The notes beneath the pieces are model-generated. The model worked only from the letters and a program-made list of their open reading frames with translations. It had not been told where the DNA came from and did not search any database. A stretch of DNA of 64,000 bases from Lingula anatina (taxonomy: Eukaryota; Brachiopoda; Lingulata; Lingulida; Lingulidae), in NCBI RefSeq assembly GCF_001039355.2, contig NW_019776045.1, forward strand, positions 10,374 to 74,373, written 5' to 3'. Shown here piece by piece: positions 48,501-60,844 of this stretch; position 1 is the stretch's first letter; each line of letters starts with the position of its first letter. The translations under genes were made by a program, and so were the position numbers.

Positions 48501-50796
48501 GAAGGTAACAGTGATGTTGGAACAGACAAGGTGCAAGTGTATGATCCAGAGACCAACAGGTGGAGTACAGTCAACAAAATGTTGACAGGTTGGTGCTGCG
48601 ATGAACTTTTGATGAAGTTTTGATTTGTCTGTCTAAAATAATGACATGTTTGGAAATATTAACCCTAATGCTTACAATAAATAAAATATACTGGGGACAA
48701 TAAAGAATGAAACCAATGGGCAAACAAGGAGATAAGTAAACCAACTAATGACTGAATGAAAATTCATTGATGAAAAAGACCTTTTTACAATCAATAACTT
48801 TTGAAGATAATATGTGAAACATAATAGATGTGCCATGTTCCCTAGTACTTGATAACAAAATGATATAAATGCTTCATAAATGAAAATTATCAAATACAAG
48901 CCGAAAAACTTTCAAACCATTAGCTTATGGCCAACCTGGACATAGGCCTTCATCAGACTGATGTGAGCAGATGTTGTTACTCACTGACCGCTAGGTGGTA
49001 TAGCGACCAGGACCTTCTTATGAATGTCAGCTGACGGTATGAAAGTTTTTGTCTTGTGTTTGATAATTTTCATCCAACTACCAAGCTAATGGTCATTTTT
49101 GCTGATATAAATGCTTTGCAGGCAGGTTGGGCCATACAATGACCAAGGTTGGAGACAGGCTTATAGTGTGTGGGGGTCGTTTGGATGATCAATCCCCCAG
49201 GTGCCTGATCACAGTGGAAGCTTACAGCCCTAGTACTAACCAGTGGACTTATATTTCACCACTCAGAAATGATACAAGTTATATGGCAGCTGTTGGTGAG
49301 TGGCAGCCATGCCCTCCTCTCTCTCTCTCTCTCTCTCTCATTCAAAACTTCAGTGATTGGACTCTTAAGAATTTATATAGGGCCAAAGCAGATTAATAAT
49401 TTGGCCTAAAAGTTAAGTTAGACTTATGGTCTAAAATTATTTTGGGAAAATGGTACTTGGTGAAAGTCTCTAGAATCCATATCAGAATTTTGTGGCTTTC
49501 TACCCAGAATCTTTTTGACTAACTGTGAGAGACATGCATATCAAGTACACAGGCCCTTGTTCACATTTCAGTGCTGGAGGAAAAGCTGCTGATTCTTGGA
49601 GGTGTTAACTCTGTACAGGATCACCTTCAGTCCATCCAACAGTATGACCCAGAGCTGGACAAGTGGACACTGTACGGTTCCTTACCAACACCTTTAGGGA
49701 GTAAGTATGACTAGGTTCCCATACCTAGATCAGTCTAACAGGATCGATCCATCTCCAAGGTTTTTTTTTTTTCTTTTTTTTTTTTTTTTTGGCTAAATTG
49801 TTTTCAGCCTAAGTGGCTTAGATGTCTGACAGGCCTACTGAAGCTGCTAAACAATAATTAATTACCCGCTAGCAACTTAGTAGGCGTGACAAACATCTTA
49901 GCTGTTTAAGTTGATTGCAGTTTAGGGAGAATCCCCTTTGAGATAGATCAATCCACAGTTAGGACGATAGGGTCTGGGAATAGTCCCTATCACTCCATAC
50001 TTATTGCTTTAGAATGCATGGTTACTCTCACAATGTCCCAAGCAGAATGCACCCGAGCAAACATGCATGTGCATGAATTCACATGCACATACAAAATGGG
50101 ATACACACATACATGCAAGGATACTCGAACACAAACAGGGACACAAGTGAGCATGGATGTGCACACACAAAGCTACTCAAACAAAGAAGCATTTGCACGT
50201 ACACGTGCAAACACATATGCACACATGTTCACACAGCACGACAGTGACCAAGAATACTCTGATTTTGGTCTACTATTCTCCAGGCTTTGGTTGTTGTGCA
50301 CTTACTGTGAAAATGACAGAGAATGGCCAGGAGGACACTGACAGTGTAATGGATGCTTATAATGTGTGGCCAAGGTAAGTAGAGACAGACAGACTGATTT
50401 CTTAGTAAATATGGAAGAATTTGATTTAACTTTTTATATTATCCCCACAATTTTGTTATATATTGTCATTTTCTACAAAAAATGAGAACTCTTGGTTATA
50501 GCTTTTTGTAGAGCTTGTCAAGCACAACACTGGAGGTAGTGTCCCTTTTTTTTTTTTTTCCATACGAATGCGCTTACTACAGCTGGTGCTACAATACCCA
50601 GAGGTGGTATCGCCTCTCTGATTATCTAGTCAGTATCTTTAGAGTTAAATCATTTATTTCAAAAACAATGTAACGTGATGTTCAAAGGGTAATTGTTTTC
50701 TCATTTTTTTCCAGTGGCTCAGAACCAGGAAGTGATGAGGAGGATCATGAGGTCCAGGATGCTATAGCTGTCTTAAACCTTCAGAATGGACTTTAG
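45507..50796 (+). CDS. BTB-BACK-Kelch protein, probable CUL3 adaptor (8 exons)
   Basis: Exons 45507-45623, 46446-47499, 47806-47951, 48480-48588, 49122-49295, 49572-49700, 50284-50374, 50715-50796. All borders are AG/GT and the phases agree, giving 633 residues, a normal size for the KLHL family. BTB about 15-125 (CDYVLKVNEEKFEVHKVVLA, GCSDYFRALF). BACK about 126-240 (FLKSNITFDNAEKLSALAET). Kelch repeats about 270-600, each with a Gly-Gly pair and a Tyr/Trp: FLYVAGGMGHDAFLSSVERF, MYVSGGIEGNSDVG, DRLIVCGGRLDD, KLLILGGVNSVQDHL. The first one or two blades are degenerate (DFGILIGGYLYSWV). The C-terminus is acidic (SEPGSDEEDHEVQ). By family knowledge it would bring substrates to CUL3 ubiquitin ligase. 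I cannot assign a KLHL number. Confidence 0.95.
48225..48455. repeat. Hairpin MITE, subfamily A, copy A5
   Basis: TAGGGACCATTGCCATACCC, CAGGATCGATCTATCTC, AACCTCCCTAGCAGC centre, GACAGACATTTAAACCGC and GGGAACCCAGTCTTA. It lies in kelch intron 3, with its right end only about 24 bp before the acceptor of exon 48480. Confidence 0.8.
48875..49102. repeat. 228-bp insertion with subterminal inverted repeats and 14-bp target duplication
   Basis: Flanked by identical TGATATAAATGCTT at 48861-48874 and 49103-49116. Inside are inverted repeats: GAAAATTATCAAATACAAG on the left, GATAATTTTC preceded by GTCTTGTGTTT on the right, and ACCATTAGCTTATGG versus CCAAGCTAATGGT. The long target duplication favours target-primed insertion (LINE, SINE or Penelope-like). 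It is in kelch intron 4 and its right duplication ends 5 bp before the acceptor AG of exon 49122. Confidence 0.75.
49709..49990. repeat. Hairpin MITE, subfamily A, copy A6, with internal poly-T
   Basis: CTAGGTTCCCATACCTAG, GTGGCTTAGATGTCTGAC, TTACCCGCTAGCAAC centre, GTGACAAACATCTTAGC, GGGTCTGGGAATAGTCCCTA. One arm carries an extra T-rich tract (about 49760-49790). The element starts about 8 bp after the kelch exon 6 boundary at 49700, almost on the donor site. Confidence 0.85.
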
Positions 50797-51700
50797 CCAT
50801 AATCACACACAGAGACAACCCTCCAGCAGAGTAAAAATATCACCATTAGAGAACAGTTTAGTCCAGTCTATGGTGACTTACCACTGCCACAAATGTTTTG
50901 CTGGGAGACTAAAGATAAACTCTTTAATTTTTCATAATTTAGAATGACAAAAAATGAATAATTTACTTTTCAATTTTCTATAATTGAAAAGTAAAGTAAA
51001 AACAAAGTTGAAAAAGAGAACATAATTTTAAGTTAGAAATGATTTAAAAACTCCTTGGAAAGTTATTTTGATATTGCACATAAAAAGTAAAATTCATTTC
51101 AATGTGTTAAGTATATTAAGATCAAAAGCAGCCAATTGCTATCATGATATCCCATTGTGCTTTGTTATTTGACTGCCCCCCTCGCCCCAAGAATGTTTCC
51201 ATGCATGCATAGTGAAGTTTCGAAAGTAGAAAGTATGTGAGTACGCAATGGTTTTTGTGTCATAAATATATGTCAGTGACATATATACTCATTAATATGT
51301 GTCCATCACGTAATCATAGTTTAGGTAGTTTATTCAATTATTGACCTTTGTTGAGGTCACCTCTTGGCTAATTTCAACCATGAGCAGGGACAATTGGCTG
51401 ATGTTTGAATTTCCTTCGTGAAAAAGGTAAGCACAAAAGATAAGTCCCCGTCTTTTCCCTTTGCTTTTCTGGACCATTCCATTCTCACTTACTCGGAAAC
51501 ACAGGATAACACTTCTACTGGGGTTATAAATTTCATGTTTCTCCTTCAATTCCTAGACTATCAGATAAGTATGTTTTGCACTACTCTGATCAGCACATGA
51601 AATTATTTTTTAAGAGAACTAAATTTTTCCTGACTGGCACTTCAAATGGTGTTTAGCTATTAAGCAAACAAGACCTGCAAATCTGGCCATTGATAAAACC
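50797..51700. other. 3' flank of the kelch-like gene
   Basis: AT-rich presumed 3' UTR and intergenic sequence. No canonical poly(A) signal was picked out and no further gene was seen. Confidence 0.45.
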
Positions 51701-53869
51701 GCATGTGAATACTGGTCTTCTTACCACCTGATGACAACATAGAGGAGCTTGGGAGGTGTGACACCAACATCACAATATCTCCTTATAAGACTTTGGGCCT
51801 TGTTGTCCAGACTATGTTGTTTCTTCTGCTGACTCTGTGTCTTTAGGGGTGAGAGGTCTCAGCAGCTCCTCAGCTAGTTCCCTCAGCTGCTCAATCAACA
51901 CCTTCTCTGTCACACTGTTCAATACCTCTTCTGCAAGAGACATGGGATGTGGTTGCTCTGCTTCCTCCACAACATGCCAACCATCAGATCATCTGCAAAG
52001 CCCTCATCCTCCTCTTTTATTTCCTCAACATTCCCTTGAGGAGACTCTCCATCTGCTCAGGGGATGGGTCTTGCAGTGGCTCCCCAGTCTGACTGAGTAG
52101 ATACTTTACTCCTATGAGTTCACCTTGAAAGAAATTATAACTCTAGGTATATATTCTTCAAATCCTTCCAAACACATATTAACCAGTTGCATTACTTAAA
52201 AGGCTAGAATTTTTTTTCAAGATACTTTAATTTTTTTTCGTGTAAGATGACTGAACTTCATTTTATTCCTGTGGCAAAGTTTAACCAAGTATACTTTGCC
52301 TGAATATTTTCCTGGTGGTGGAAAATGTGGGGTAATTTCCTTCCCAAGTACCGTTTCTGCAAGCAAGTTATTTCCAATTGCTAACTTAGGTTTGTCGCAT
52401 CGGAACTGCACTGATGGGATCTCAGCCAGAGAAGCTGTCGCCCTATCTCTGTTCCATCAGTAAATTTCTTCTAAAAGATAAGCCTGGAAGTTAAACGCAT
52501 TTGCACTGGTACCTGTAATACAAACTGTCACATAACTTTGTTTTACAGTTTTTTTTTTTTTTTTCAATAGGAAGTGAAAAGTGAAAAAAATTATATAGTT
52601 TAATCAAAATATAAGCATGTTATAACTAGTTTAGAAAAAAATACTCACATTTAAATAAATGTCCTATTTTCAACTTAACAGTTACTCTATAAATTCATTA
52701 TGACAATTTATCAAAATTCTCAACTTCAGTTACACTTTATATGAAGATTAACATACATGGATAATCATGTATAATTGACTTGCCTGGAATGAATCTGTTC
52801 AGGTGTAAGTGGAATGATTCTAGGCTGGTGGATCCTGTGGCACACCTGTAATTCTTTAGAATCAATCCACCCTTCTTAACACTCCTACACACTTGGTAGA
52901 GCTGCACATCTTGAGGGTCCTGGATGCACTTAACATGGCTTTCTGGACCTTCCAGTGCTTGACAAATCTTCTGGCAGGTGCTTTGAGTGAAAACTTGTCA
53001 AAAACACAGCATCAAAACACAAGGGTAAAAAAAATCAACTCAAAACATCATACAACTGCACTCTCTGGTTGCTCTTTGATGTGTTCAACTCTAAATAAAC
53101 TCGTTCTGTCAAGACATCGAATGTCTCTCATGAGAAATCCTCTTGAAGAGGCCAAGTGGACTTTCCGTTCTTTTCAACCATGAAACTTAAGCGGACTAAC
53201 CGCATTTCCTCATCCACTTCACGCACCTGCGCAATGTACTGCCCCCCTTCCCAATGCAAACGGAAGAGGTCATTCACCTCGACATTTTCATTGCAAAATG
53301 CAGTATTCAACTGCTCTTGGACAGAGACTGGGGTCTCAGGGTCCACGATTTGCATGAGAGGGACAATGTGGTTGGCCACCCAGTGTCTAGCTGTCATGTG
53401 TCCTCTGATGCCACCCAGTGTCTAGCTGTCATGTGTCCTCTGATGTCCATGTAATGTGAATGTTTTGCTGCTTGGAATGTTGTGCTGTCAAAGTTCTGTT
53501 AAATAACTCGTGATACCACCCAAACACAGGGTAGACTGAGTGGACATGACAGGTGAAGATGGAAGCCAACTCCCACAAGCCCATTGGGGTGCTTGGATGT
53601 CTTCGTTCTTAAAAATTTCAGCGATCTCCTCACAAGATGGCTCCATTTCTTGTGGCATTGAGTGGGAAGAGATCTTGGCAATATCTGCAGCAACTTGATC
53701 TGTGAGAAAAGTTTTTTAAAATTAATAAATAAACGATCAAATTCTCCTAGTTACAAGACTTTTATACAGTTAAGTGAAATCAGTGATGGCTTCTGTGAGA
53801 AAATACCGTACTAACCCCCCTCTCTCTCTCTCTTCTCTAAGATTAAAAAAAAAAAAACAATAACTTTCC

Positions 53870-54043
53870 CATTTACTCATGCCACAACACAAATGTTTCA
53901 CTTGTAACTCTTTTTTTATACCACAGAATGTGTCATTAGAAAAAAAAATCATTTGTATATGCTGAAACAAGTTGCACTGATTCATTGGACTGCATACAAC
54001 AGGTAAATCTGGCTGCCCCCCCCCCCCACACACACACATATAA
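53870..54043. repeat. Direct duplication of about 173 bp, copy 1
   Basis: Nearly identical to 54167-54342, including the C run and CA tract. An N is present at 54044. The short spacing (297 bp) and near-identity mean it is recent, or an assembly error. Confidence 0.85.
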
Positions 54044-54166
54044 NGTGCAACCGGGCCCTGGCTACTAAGAAAACCCCGTCTAGAGGTTTGTCTTCTTTCC
54101 ACCTTCAGCACAGCACCCACTGTCTACATAGAGGAAGTTGTGATGCCAGCATGACAATATATGAGG

Positions 54167-54342
54167 CATTTACTCATGCCACAACACAAATTTTTAACTT
54201 GTAATTTTTTTTTTATACCACAGAATGTGTCATTAGAAAAAAAAATCATTTGTATATGCTGAAACAAGTTGCTCTGATTCATTGGACTGCATACAACAGG
54301 TAAATCTGGCTATCCCCCCCCCCCCTCACACACACACACATA
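54167..54342. repeat. Direct duplication of about 173 bp, copy 2
   Basis: Second copy of 53870-54043, starting CATTTACTCATGCCACAAC and ending in a C run plus CA tract, with only a handful of differences. Confidence 0.85.
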
Positions 54343-54799
54343 ACTAATTTAAATACTAAGTAACTATGCCTCAAAACAAATAATATTTTTTCATGCAACA
54401 TATATATATGCATAAACTTTAGAACAGCAATTTATTTTATAAATTTGACGATGGACACTTTGCCAATGGTTATCTGCACTCATCCTTTATCTTTGGACAA
54501 AAAATAGAGCATGGAACAAATTCTCAACAAAATTTTCCCTAAGGGTTCCTGCTTCTCGTCTTGCTGCCAGTTGTACTTCAGTAAGTGGACAGCTTCTGTA
54601 GCTTGTTATATTCCCTGTATGTGACGTCGTCCTTCATTTTTTCTCGAAACTGCTTACACTTCTCCTTATACTTCTTGCTCTCATTTTCTTTGTCATCTGC
54701 TGACAGTTAAGCAAAACACGTAGCCCTGAAAAACAGTCCGATACACTGCAATTTTTTGTTGACACCAAGGTCTAGATACATAACAATGTGAAGAACACA

Positions 54800-55430
54800 G
54801 CTGAAGTTTGGTTGTTACGTCGGACATACACAACGAGTATGTCTTGTTTATTCATAACAACCAACCCAGAAATGCTGCCGATATCGGCTCCCTGTGCATA
54901 GAATTTCAAATAAATCAACCACTGAAAAAGCGATCACTTAGTTAACCATTTCACCCAAAGCCAATCTGTCAAAAGATATTAAAATACATAAAATTGTCAT
55001 TTAAAAGGTCGGTTGTTACTCAGACATACCACGCGAGTATGTCCTCAATCAGAAGGTAAGTAGCAAAATTAAATTCTGCTCAGCTCATAGACGAAGATGG
55101 ACCGCGTGGTTCAATTTCCGTGTGAATACATTTGTTTTATTACCATAATAACCGTCGCATAGTCCGTACTCCCTACTTTGGTTAAATTTGGAGTTTGGTG
55201 GTTATGCTGAGTTCGGTTGTTACATTTCAAGACTAGCTGACAACCGCGGACATACACACAAACTTACCTTCCCTCCGGCTACTCGCAATCTTTAAATTTC
55301 AATGCAGGCTACACGCTTACATTTGGGGGCCCCAGGTTTCATCAAAAACGTGGATTGGAGTTGTCTCGAACCATGCAGCCTGAATTTTTGCGAAAGTTCG
55401 GTTGTTACTACGGTTTGTCCACACATTTTC
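54800..55430. repeat. Decayed tandem array, period about 200 bp
   Basis: GGTTGTTAC recurs at about 54810, 55013, 55212 and 55394. CGGACATACACAACGAGTATG at 54821 matches CAGACATACCACGCGAGTATG at 55020 and CGGACATACACAC at 55236. This suggests four diverged units. It is non-coding. Confidence 0.5.
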
Positions 55431-55739
55431 TTCTTTAATGGAATACCTGACACAAATTTTTAAATGACCAGTCACACATGTATCAGCCATACTGGTGGCT
55501 GCATTCAGGAATGATCGTTGAGACACAGGGTGCATGGAACGACGTTTTGTCACAGCCTCATATGACTTAAATGCACTGTGAGTTGAATATTTTAGAAGGA
55601 AACATAAGAAAATCATCTTTTGCTTTTTACTTTCTTTTAATTTGCAAACCATGGCATTTACATATACTTATTATACATCATGTAGCTGAGTATGTCAGCT
55701 CTATGAATATATACATACCAATGTCACACATTTCATTTG

Positions 55740-56425
55740 TTACAGGTAATTGACAGGTAAATACAGGTGTATGTAAAAAAAGCACATTTTATATGTTTAA
55801 AACTTCAAATTGTGATCTGATATCACTTATAAAAGAACAATTCTACTGTAAATATATTCTGCCATTACTTCTTGTTGCTGAAAAATGCAGGTAAAATTAC
55901 AGGTAAGAGCACCATACCTTGCTTCAGAAACCTCCATTTCTGAACACTAAACTTCTCTGTAATACTTCAATATTAACCATGAAAGTATGTTCATATTAAA
56001 TAAAAACTGCACTATAATTGTTGCTCAGATAAACTACTACATAATGATAGATCTATAGAAGTCAAATTGTTAGTTGACTCAGGTTTAAATGCAGGTAAAT
56101 ACAGGTGTGTCAAAATTGAATTAAAATTAATGTTTGAGTCCACAATTAACCTTTGTTTCTTACTTTAATAAACTAGACACCAACTAGAAGTCAAAAGCCA
56201 TTGCCATGGGAAGGTAAATAGTTAATATGAAAACCATGAGTTAAAGTAATGCAGGTAAAATACAGGTGACATACATGCCACAATATCTCTTACTCAATTT
56301 ATTCAACAAATGAAGACTCAAATTCAGCAGAATTGATTCATTAAACCACATTTCTCTGTAATAAGGTGAAGTGAAATCATAATCCAGTAAACATGGCAAA
56401 ATTTACAGGTGACGTGACCTGTTTA
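55740..56425. repeat. Degenerate array with CAGGTAAATACAGGTG cores
   Basis: Core pairs at about 55743-55768, 55888-55905, 56092-56108, 56250-56267 and 56405-56425. Some flanks are also shared (TTTCTCTGTAATA at two places). It is non-coding and spaced 140-200 bp. Confidence 0.5.
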
Positions 56426-56569
56426 CCTGATAATGTAATCATAAAGCCCACCTGAGCACATCTGTAAATTTTAAAAATAGCTTACTTTGTTTGTGAATGT
56501 GATAGGTTTGAAATGGAAGGGAAAAAACGCTTTGGGTTTTATATAATTTTATCAGTGAAGTATTTCAAA

Positions 56570-56710
56570 TGATAACTGTGAATTCAAAATTGCTGTTCTT
56601 AAAACTCTTGTTGGTCCTTTGGACCGACCAAGTCCAATTTTTTTCCTGGTCCAGACAAATTTTCCCGGTCATGACCGATTGGACCGACATTTTCAGCATA
56701 TCTAAAAAGG
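56570..56710. repeat. Dispersed repeat pair, copy 1 (with 57185-57330)
   Basis: Shares GACCAAGTCCAATTTTTT, TGGTCCAGACAAATTTT and GACCGATY..ACCGACA with the second copy in the same orientation. It is non-coding. Confidence 0.7.
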
Positions 56711-57184
56711 AACCAACTTTTAACACTGTCAGCTTGGAACAACCCCTGTGAGTTGCCTACATTGAATTTGATTAACTTCGACTTCAAACCAAAATAAATA
56801 AGTAAATAAAAACACGTGTTCAGTTCAGTTCCTATAAACCACCTCTTTTACTTGCAGAGCACTCACTTTTCATCTCTCCTCAAACTTTCTCTTTTCTATT
56901 CAACTCATAGTTTTTATTGGCTGAACTGGGCTTTGGGGTTACTCTCTTGCTGGGCTTCGCACCCTCCGTCCACTTCAAAAATGCAGACATGTTTGATCGT
57001 AAATCATCCTCCAAGCAGTGGAGAGTTCCGTAGCTCGGGGAAAACCCCTACATTCGAATGAAACGGATACCACTATTGGCAAGCGTACATTTGTATGTTA
57101 TTTGTGACAAGGTGCAATTGACTTTTACCTTTTGTTCAATTAGTAAATGAAAGAAAAACGCTATGCCTTGGATAGAAATTTATT
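56711..57184. other. Non-coding spacer
   Basis: Between the two copies of a dispersed repeat. I see no gene. Confidence 0.4.
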
Positions 57185-57330
57185 TGTGAAGTTGAGCTAT
57201 GACTGTAAATTCAACATGGCGGCTCTTAAAAATCTGGCCAGTCCTTTGTTCTGACCAAGTCCAATTTTTTACTGGTCCAGACAAATTTTGATGGTCCTGA
57301 CCGATCAAACCGACAGTTTTAGCATGTCTG
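57185..57330. repeat. Dispersed repeat pair, copy 2 (with 56570-56710)
   Basis: Second copy, about 610 bp downstream, with TCTGACCAAGTCCAATTTTT and ACTGGTCCAGACAAATTTT. It is more diverged at its end. Confidence 0.7.
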
Positions 57331-57656
57331 CATTTCATTGTGTTAGCATTAAATGTAGAATATGACACCATTTGGTCAGAGCAGTCCACTCCCCATATAA
57401 ATCTATTATATTCTCTGACTATGGATGGTACTACGATGGGTGTATTTGTGCCTGGGATGTTTCTTCCAGTGCATGTCGTTGCAGCCTGTTGTATTGTGGA
57501 AATGAGATGTACACCTTTCTGTCATGATATTTGGTGATTAAAAGAGTCCCATTGTTCATTGTAAATTGTTCCCCTTTGCTGACTTAAGTGTTTAAAATTT
57601 TATGAGGTACCCCTTTCCTGTTTGCTCAAAGTTCTTTGCTAGATGATAGAAGCTCA

Positions 57657-58202
57657 TTAGCAGCCAAAAACAATCTTTTGACGTACAGGAAGAGAAAAAA
57701 AGAAGAATTTACTGTTGAAGTTGTCCAATATTCTGAAAGATCCAGCTGTACGACGATCCCCATAGCGATAGTCATTGCGATGAAAACTTTCATTTCGGCC
57801 ATTTTTGTTTTGACCCAGTTTCCGAATCTCGGAAGTTGGCTTTAACGTAGCTTCGTTCTGCTGTAAAAATTCAGTAACATAATTATTTGTCTCCTCTGCC
57901 ATGGTCTCATAGTCGATGTCATCCACAAACAAAGTAAAAATACCCAAAGGAGACGACTGGCCCTCTGGTAAATCAACATGCAAACCAGGTTGCCCAGTAA
58001 ATGGCATGTTAACACGAGGTCAATCTCTTTCTTGCCAAATATCACCAGTTTCAGCTTGATCTGATTCATCAGAATCACTTTCCAAATTGCTACCATAATC
58101 AGCAATATTAGAAGGTAGAAAACCTTCAAATTCTTCATCATTCTCATCATCATTTATCACTTCGTTGAAGAAATCTTGATGTTCAGGTAGGAATTCTGCC
58201 AT
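57657..58202 (-). pseudogene. piggyBac transposase, N-terminal fragment
   Basis: Starts with the acidic N-terminus usual for piggyBac transposases (NDDENDEEFEGFLPSN, ESDSDESDQAET). An in-frame TGA at 58020-58022 comes next, then PFTGQPGLHVDLPEGQSSPL and FVDDIDYETMAEETNNYV. A one-base loss near 57825 puts the expected continuation (WVKTKMAEMKVFIAMTIAMG, DLSEYWTTST) in another frame. The catalytic Asp region is absent, so it is a truncated, inactive relic. It is from a different piggyBac lineage than the copy at 60845-62345. Confidence 0.8.
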
Positions 58203-58469
58203 TATTAATGGACTTATGATTCTTCAGAACAAAGACACTTTTACACCAATGCAGAAAACAGTAAATTAAATGTTACTTTATTTTTAATTGGTTGTCTATG
58301 ACATCAAATGAACTTATTTGCTATGATTTATGTCATTGGATGGTTATAAATACACTTTGAAATCAGAAGGGTGTGACATATGGGGACCCCGGAATATCCC
58401 AGGCCCTGCTCACAGCGCATAGCCACGCGTTCTGGAATATTCCGGGGTCAGCACTACCAGGGTTAATTT

Positions 58470-60430
58470 CATTCATGTTGCAAGTTTAACCAAGTTTACT
58501 TTACCTGTATATTGTCCTGGTGGTGGAAAATGTGGGGTAATTTCCTTCCCAAGTACCTTTTCTGCAAGCAAGTTAGCCCCCATAGCTAACTTAGGTTTGT
58601 TGCATTGGAACTGCACCCACGTAACCTCAGCCAGAGAAGCTGTAGCCCTATCTCTGTTCCATCAGTAAATTCCTTCCAAAAGATAGGCTTGGAAGTTAAA
58701 TGCATTTGCACTGGTACCTGTAAGGATAAAAAAAAATACAAACTGTCTCTAAACTTTGTTTTACAGAACTTTTTTTTTTCAATAGGAAGTGAATAGTGAA
58801 AAAAAATTATACAATTTAATCAAAATATCAGCATTTTATAACTAGTCTGGAAACAAATACTTATGTATAAATAATTGCCCTATTTTCAACTTAACAGTTA
58901 CTCTATAAATGCATTATGACAATTCATCAAAATTCTAAAATTTAGTAACACTTTATATGAAGATAATCATACATACATACATACATACATACAATACATA
59001 AATACATTCATCAAAATTATCATGTATAATTGACTTGCCTGTTATAAATCTGTTCAGGTGCAGGGGCGTAACCAGACCTTTACAAATTGTACGCACAGAT
59101 TTTTAAAATTCCCAGCAAAATGTAGACTAACGCAAGAGATGAAGGACAGCGTAATTACAGCATATGCACCACACATCGCAGCTTAATTTCCATTAATAAT
59201 AAAATCGTCATTTAGTCAGAAATATTCTCGCAATTAAAAAAGTTTCAATATTCTTATTACCCAGAACGGTATATTTATTTAAAAGGAGGCTAGCTTCGCA
59301 TATGTGGAACCCCCTTCGAATAATCTTGGATCCACCTCTGAGTTGAACTAACATACGGTTTCATTCACCTTACATGTGGATGCATGGCTCCCAAAAACAA
59401 CCAATTGTACGACACGACAGAGCTCTGATACATCTAAGTTTAATTATTTGTTTGTAAAAATTGCCCATGTCACCCTGTTAGTTTGGAGGGGTAAGCTGGG
59501 TCAAGTCCGTGTCAATTTGAAGCTTTGCAGGAAAAATTCTTCCTTTGTTTCTCTAGCTCCTTCTTAAACCTTGTGTCCAGATTTTATCTAGTGCCCCCAG
59601 GGTTGCGGGAGCTGCTCTTTGAAAATAACACTCAGGCAGATTTTTACCTGAGATAAATATCGCCAGATATTCTTAAGAAAGAGGGTACAGAAGAGTTAAG
59701 GGCCACTGAACCCTCAAATTAAGAGGTAAAGGAAGTTTCAGTTTGATGGACGATTAAGATAGGACTTGTTAAGGTTACAGGCATTGTTTACCTCAGTTTG
59801 TAAGGCGGGGGGGGGGGGGGGGCTCAGAACAATTGTGCCTATACAATTGATACAAAGGATTTGTACATACAGGTGACTTTAATAAGCAGAGGATTTTCTT
59901 TTATATTCCGTGAAAAATACACTAAATTTATATAAAATAATATCATGGTTGGCCAAAAAATTGTACGCACAGTGCATCCGTGCGTATGCCTAGTTACGCC
60001 CATGAGGTGTAAGTGGAATGATTCTAGGCTGGTGGATCCTCTGAAACACCTGTAATTCTATGGAATCAATCACTCCTTAACACTCCCACACACATGGTAG
60101 AGCTGCATATCTTGAGGGTCCTGGATGCACTTAACATGGCTTTTCTGGACCTTCCAGATGGCATCTATTCTTGATTTGTCAAGCACAGGAACGCCCAGGC
60201 TTTCTCAATCCCTGTGGTCCACTGAACTCCTGGATCAGTCGGTCATTTTGTTCTGTGATGGTCTGTACACCTCTAGTGCGTCTTCTGCAGTGGAGAGCCA
60301 GCTCCTGTTTTGTGAGGCGTTTCATAAGGTCTTCTCTGCTGAGGTTACCAAGACCTTCCAGAGCCAGCTGGGACTTCATGGCTGAAAGCAGATCCTCCAC
60401 ATCTGCACTGTCTCATTCAAAAGATGGCAG
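58470..60430 (-). pseudogene. Dead multi-exon transposon-type gene, copy 2
   Basis: Paralogue of copy 1, alignable through introns as well as exons (58470-59060 with 52240-52810; 60005-60155 with 52811-52965). Minus-strand pieces. At 60400-60179, LALEGLGNLSREDLMKRLTK and RTRGVQTITEQNDRLIQEFS. After a one-base insertion it reads VPVLDKSRIDAIWKVQKSHV, then a TGA at VCGSVKE. At 58725-58490, GTSANAFNFQAYLLEGIY, the same TGA as copy 1 (58662-58664), then WNRDRATASLAE and LGKEITPHFPPPGQYTGK. It is interrupted by a hAT5-like insertion. No function remains. Confidence 0.55.
59061..60004. mobile_element. Non-autonomous hAT5-like element, 944 bp
   Basis: Termini CAGGGGCGTAACCAG and, in reverse, CATGGGCGTAACTAG, with subterminal ATTGTACGCACAG near both ends. 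It is flanked by AGGTG on both sides (59056-59060 and 60005-60009), a 5-bp target duplication. The paralogous empty site at about 52799-52815 (TTCAGGTGTAAGTGG) has a single AGGTG, proving the insertion. It has no transposase ORF and carries a poly-G run near 59808-59823. The CAGGGGCGTA start and 5-bp duplication point to the hAT5 group. Confidence 0.9.
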
Positions 60431-60844
60431 ATGAATACTGAGGCATGATAAGAGAATATAGCTGTTGTGCATCTGTGGTCACTCCTGCTGCCAGTCATTA
60501 ACCCTGCAAAGCCCAGGAAACCAAAAGATTGTTGAAAAAAAGTCCAGGACTGTTATCTGATCATTTGGGGTCTATACATAGACTTTTTACATTTTTTGGG
60601 ATTATTGCACTCATTGCCCTCAATTTAGGGAATGTTGCACATATGCAACACTGGGCATTAGTGGTAACAAAGGATACATGTTTCAGACATTTATTGGCTT
60701 AAATATGTTCTTTAAACACAATTCAAAACACAACTAAATTAAGTTTTTACAGTTTTATGGTTTCCATCGATGCATAAAATGAATTAAATGCAACTGTGCA
60801 GTTATATGTCCCCGAATGAATACCGCAAGTGCTGGAAATCTTCC
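60431..60844. other. Spacer between two transposon relics
   Basis: Non-coding, including the likely 3' end of the piggyBac element read on the minus strand. No terminal repeat was identified with confidence. Confidence 0.4.

Larger units (their letters stand above)
51760..54720 (-). pseudogene. Dead multi-exon transposon-type gene, copy 1
   Basis: Minus-strand pieces in order. At 54720-54600, KYKEKCKQFREKMKDDVTYR. At 53397-53128, DPETPVSVQEQLNTAF and DLFRLHWEGGQYIAQVREVD. At 53010-52780, KCIQDPQDVQLYQVCR and CATGSTSLESFHLHLNRFIP. At 52492-52240, GTSANAFNFQAYLLEEIY, a TGA stop (52457-52459), WNRDRATASLAE and LGKEITPHFPPPGKYSG. At about 52080-51780, an acidic and helical tail (KEEDEGFADD, VLIEQLRELAEELLRPL). 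Frameshifts and stops break it. I remember the SLESFHLHLNRFIPG wording from multicopy predicted proteins of fish and marine invertebrates, so it is probably element-encoded, but I cannot name the superfamily. Its paralogue lies at 58470-60430. Confidence 0.55.
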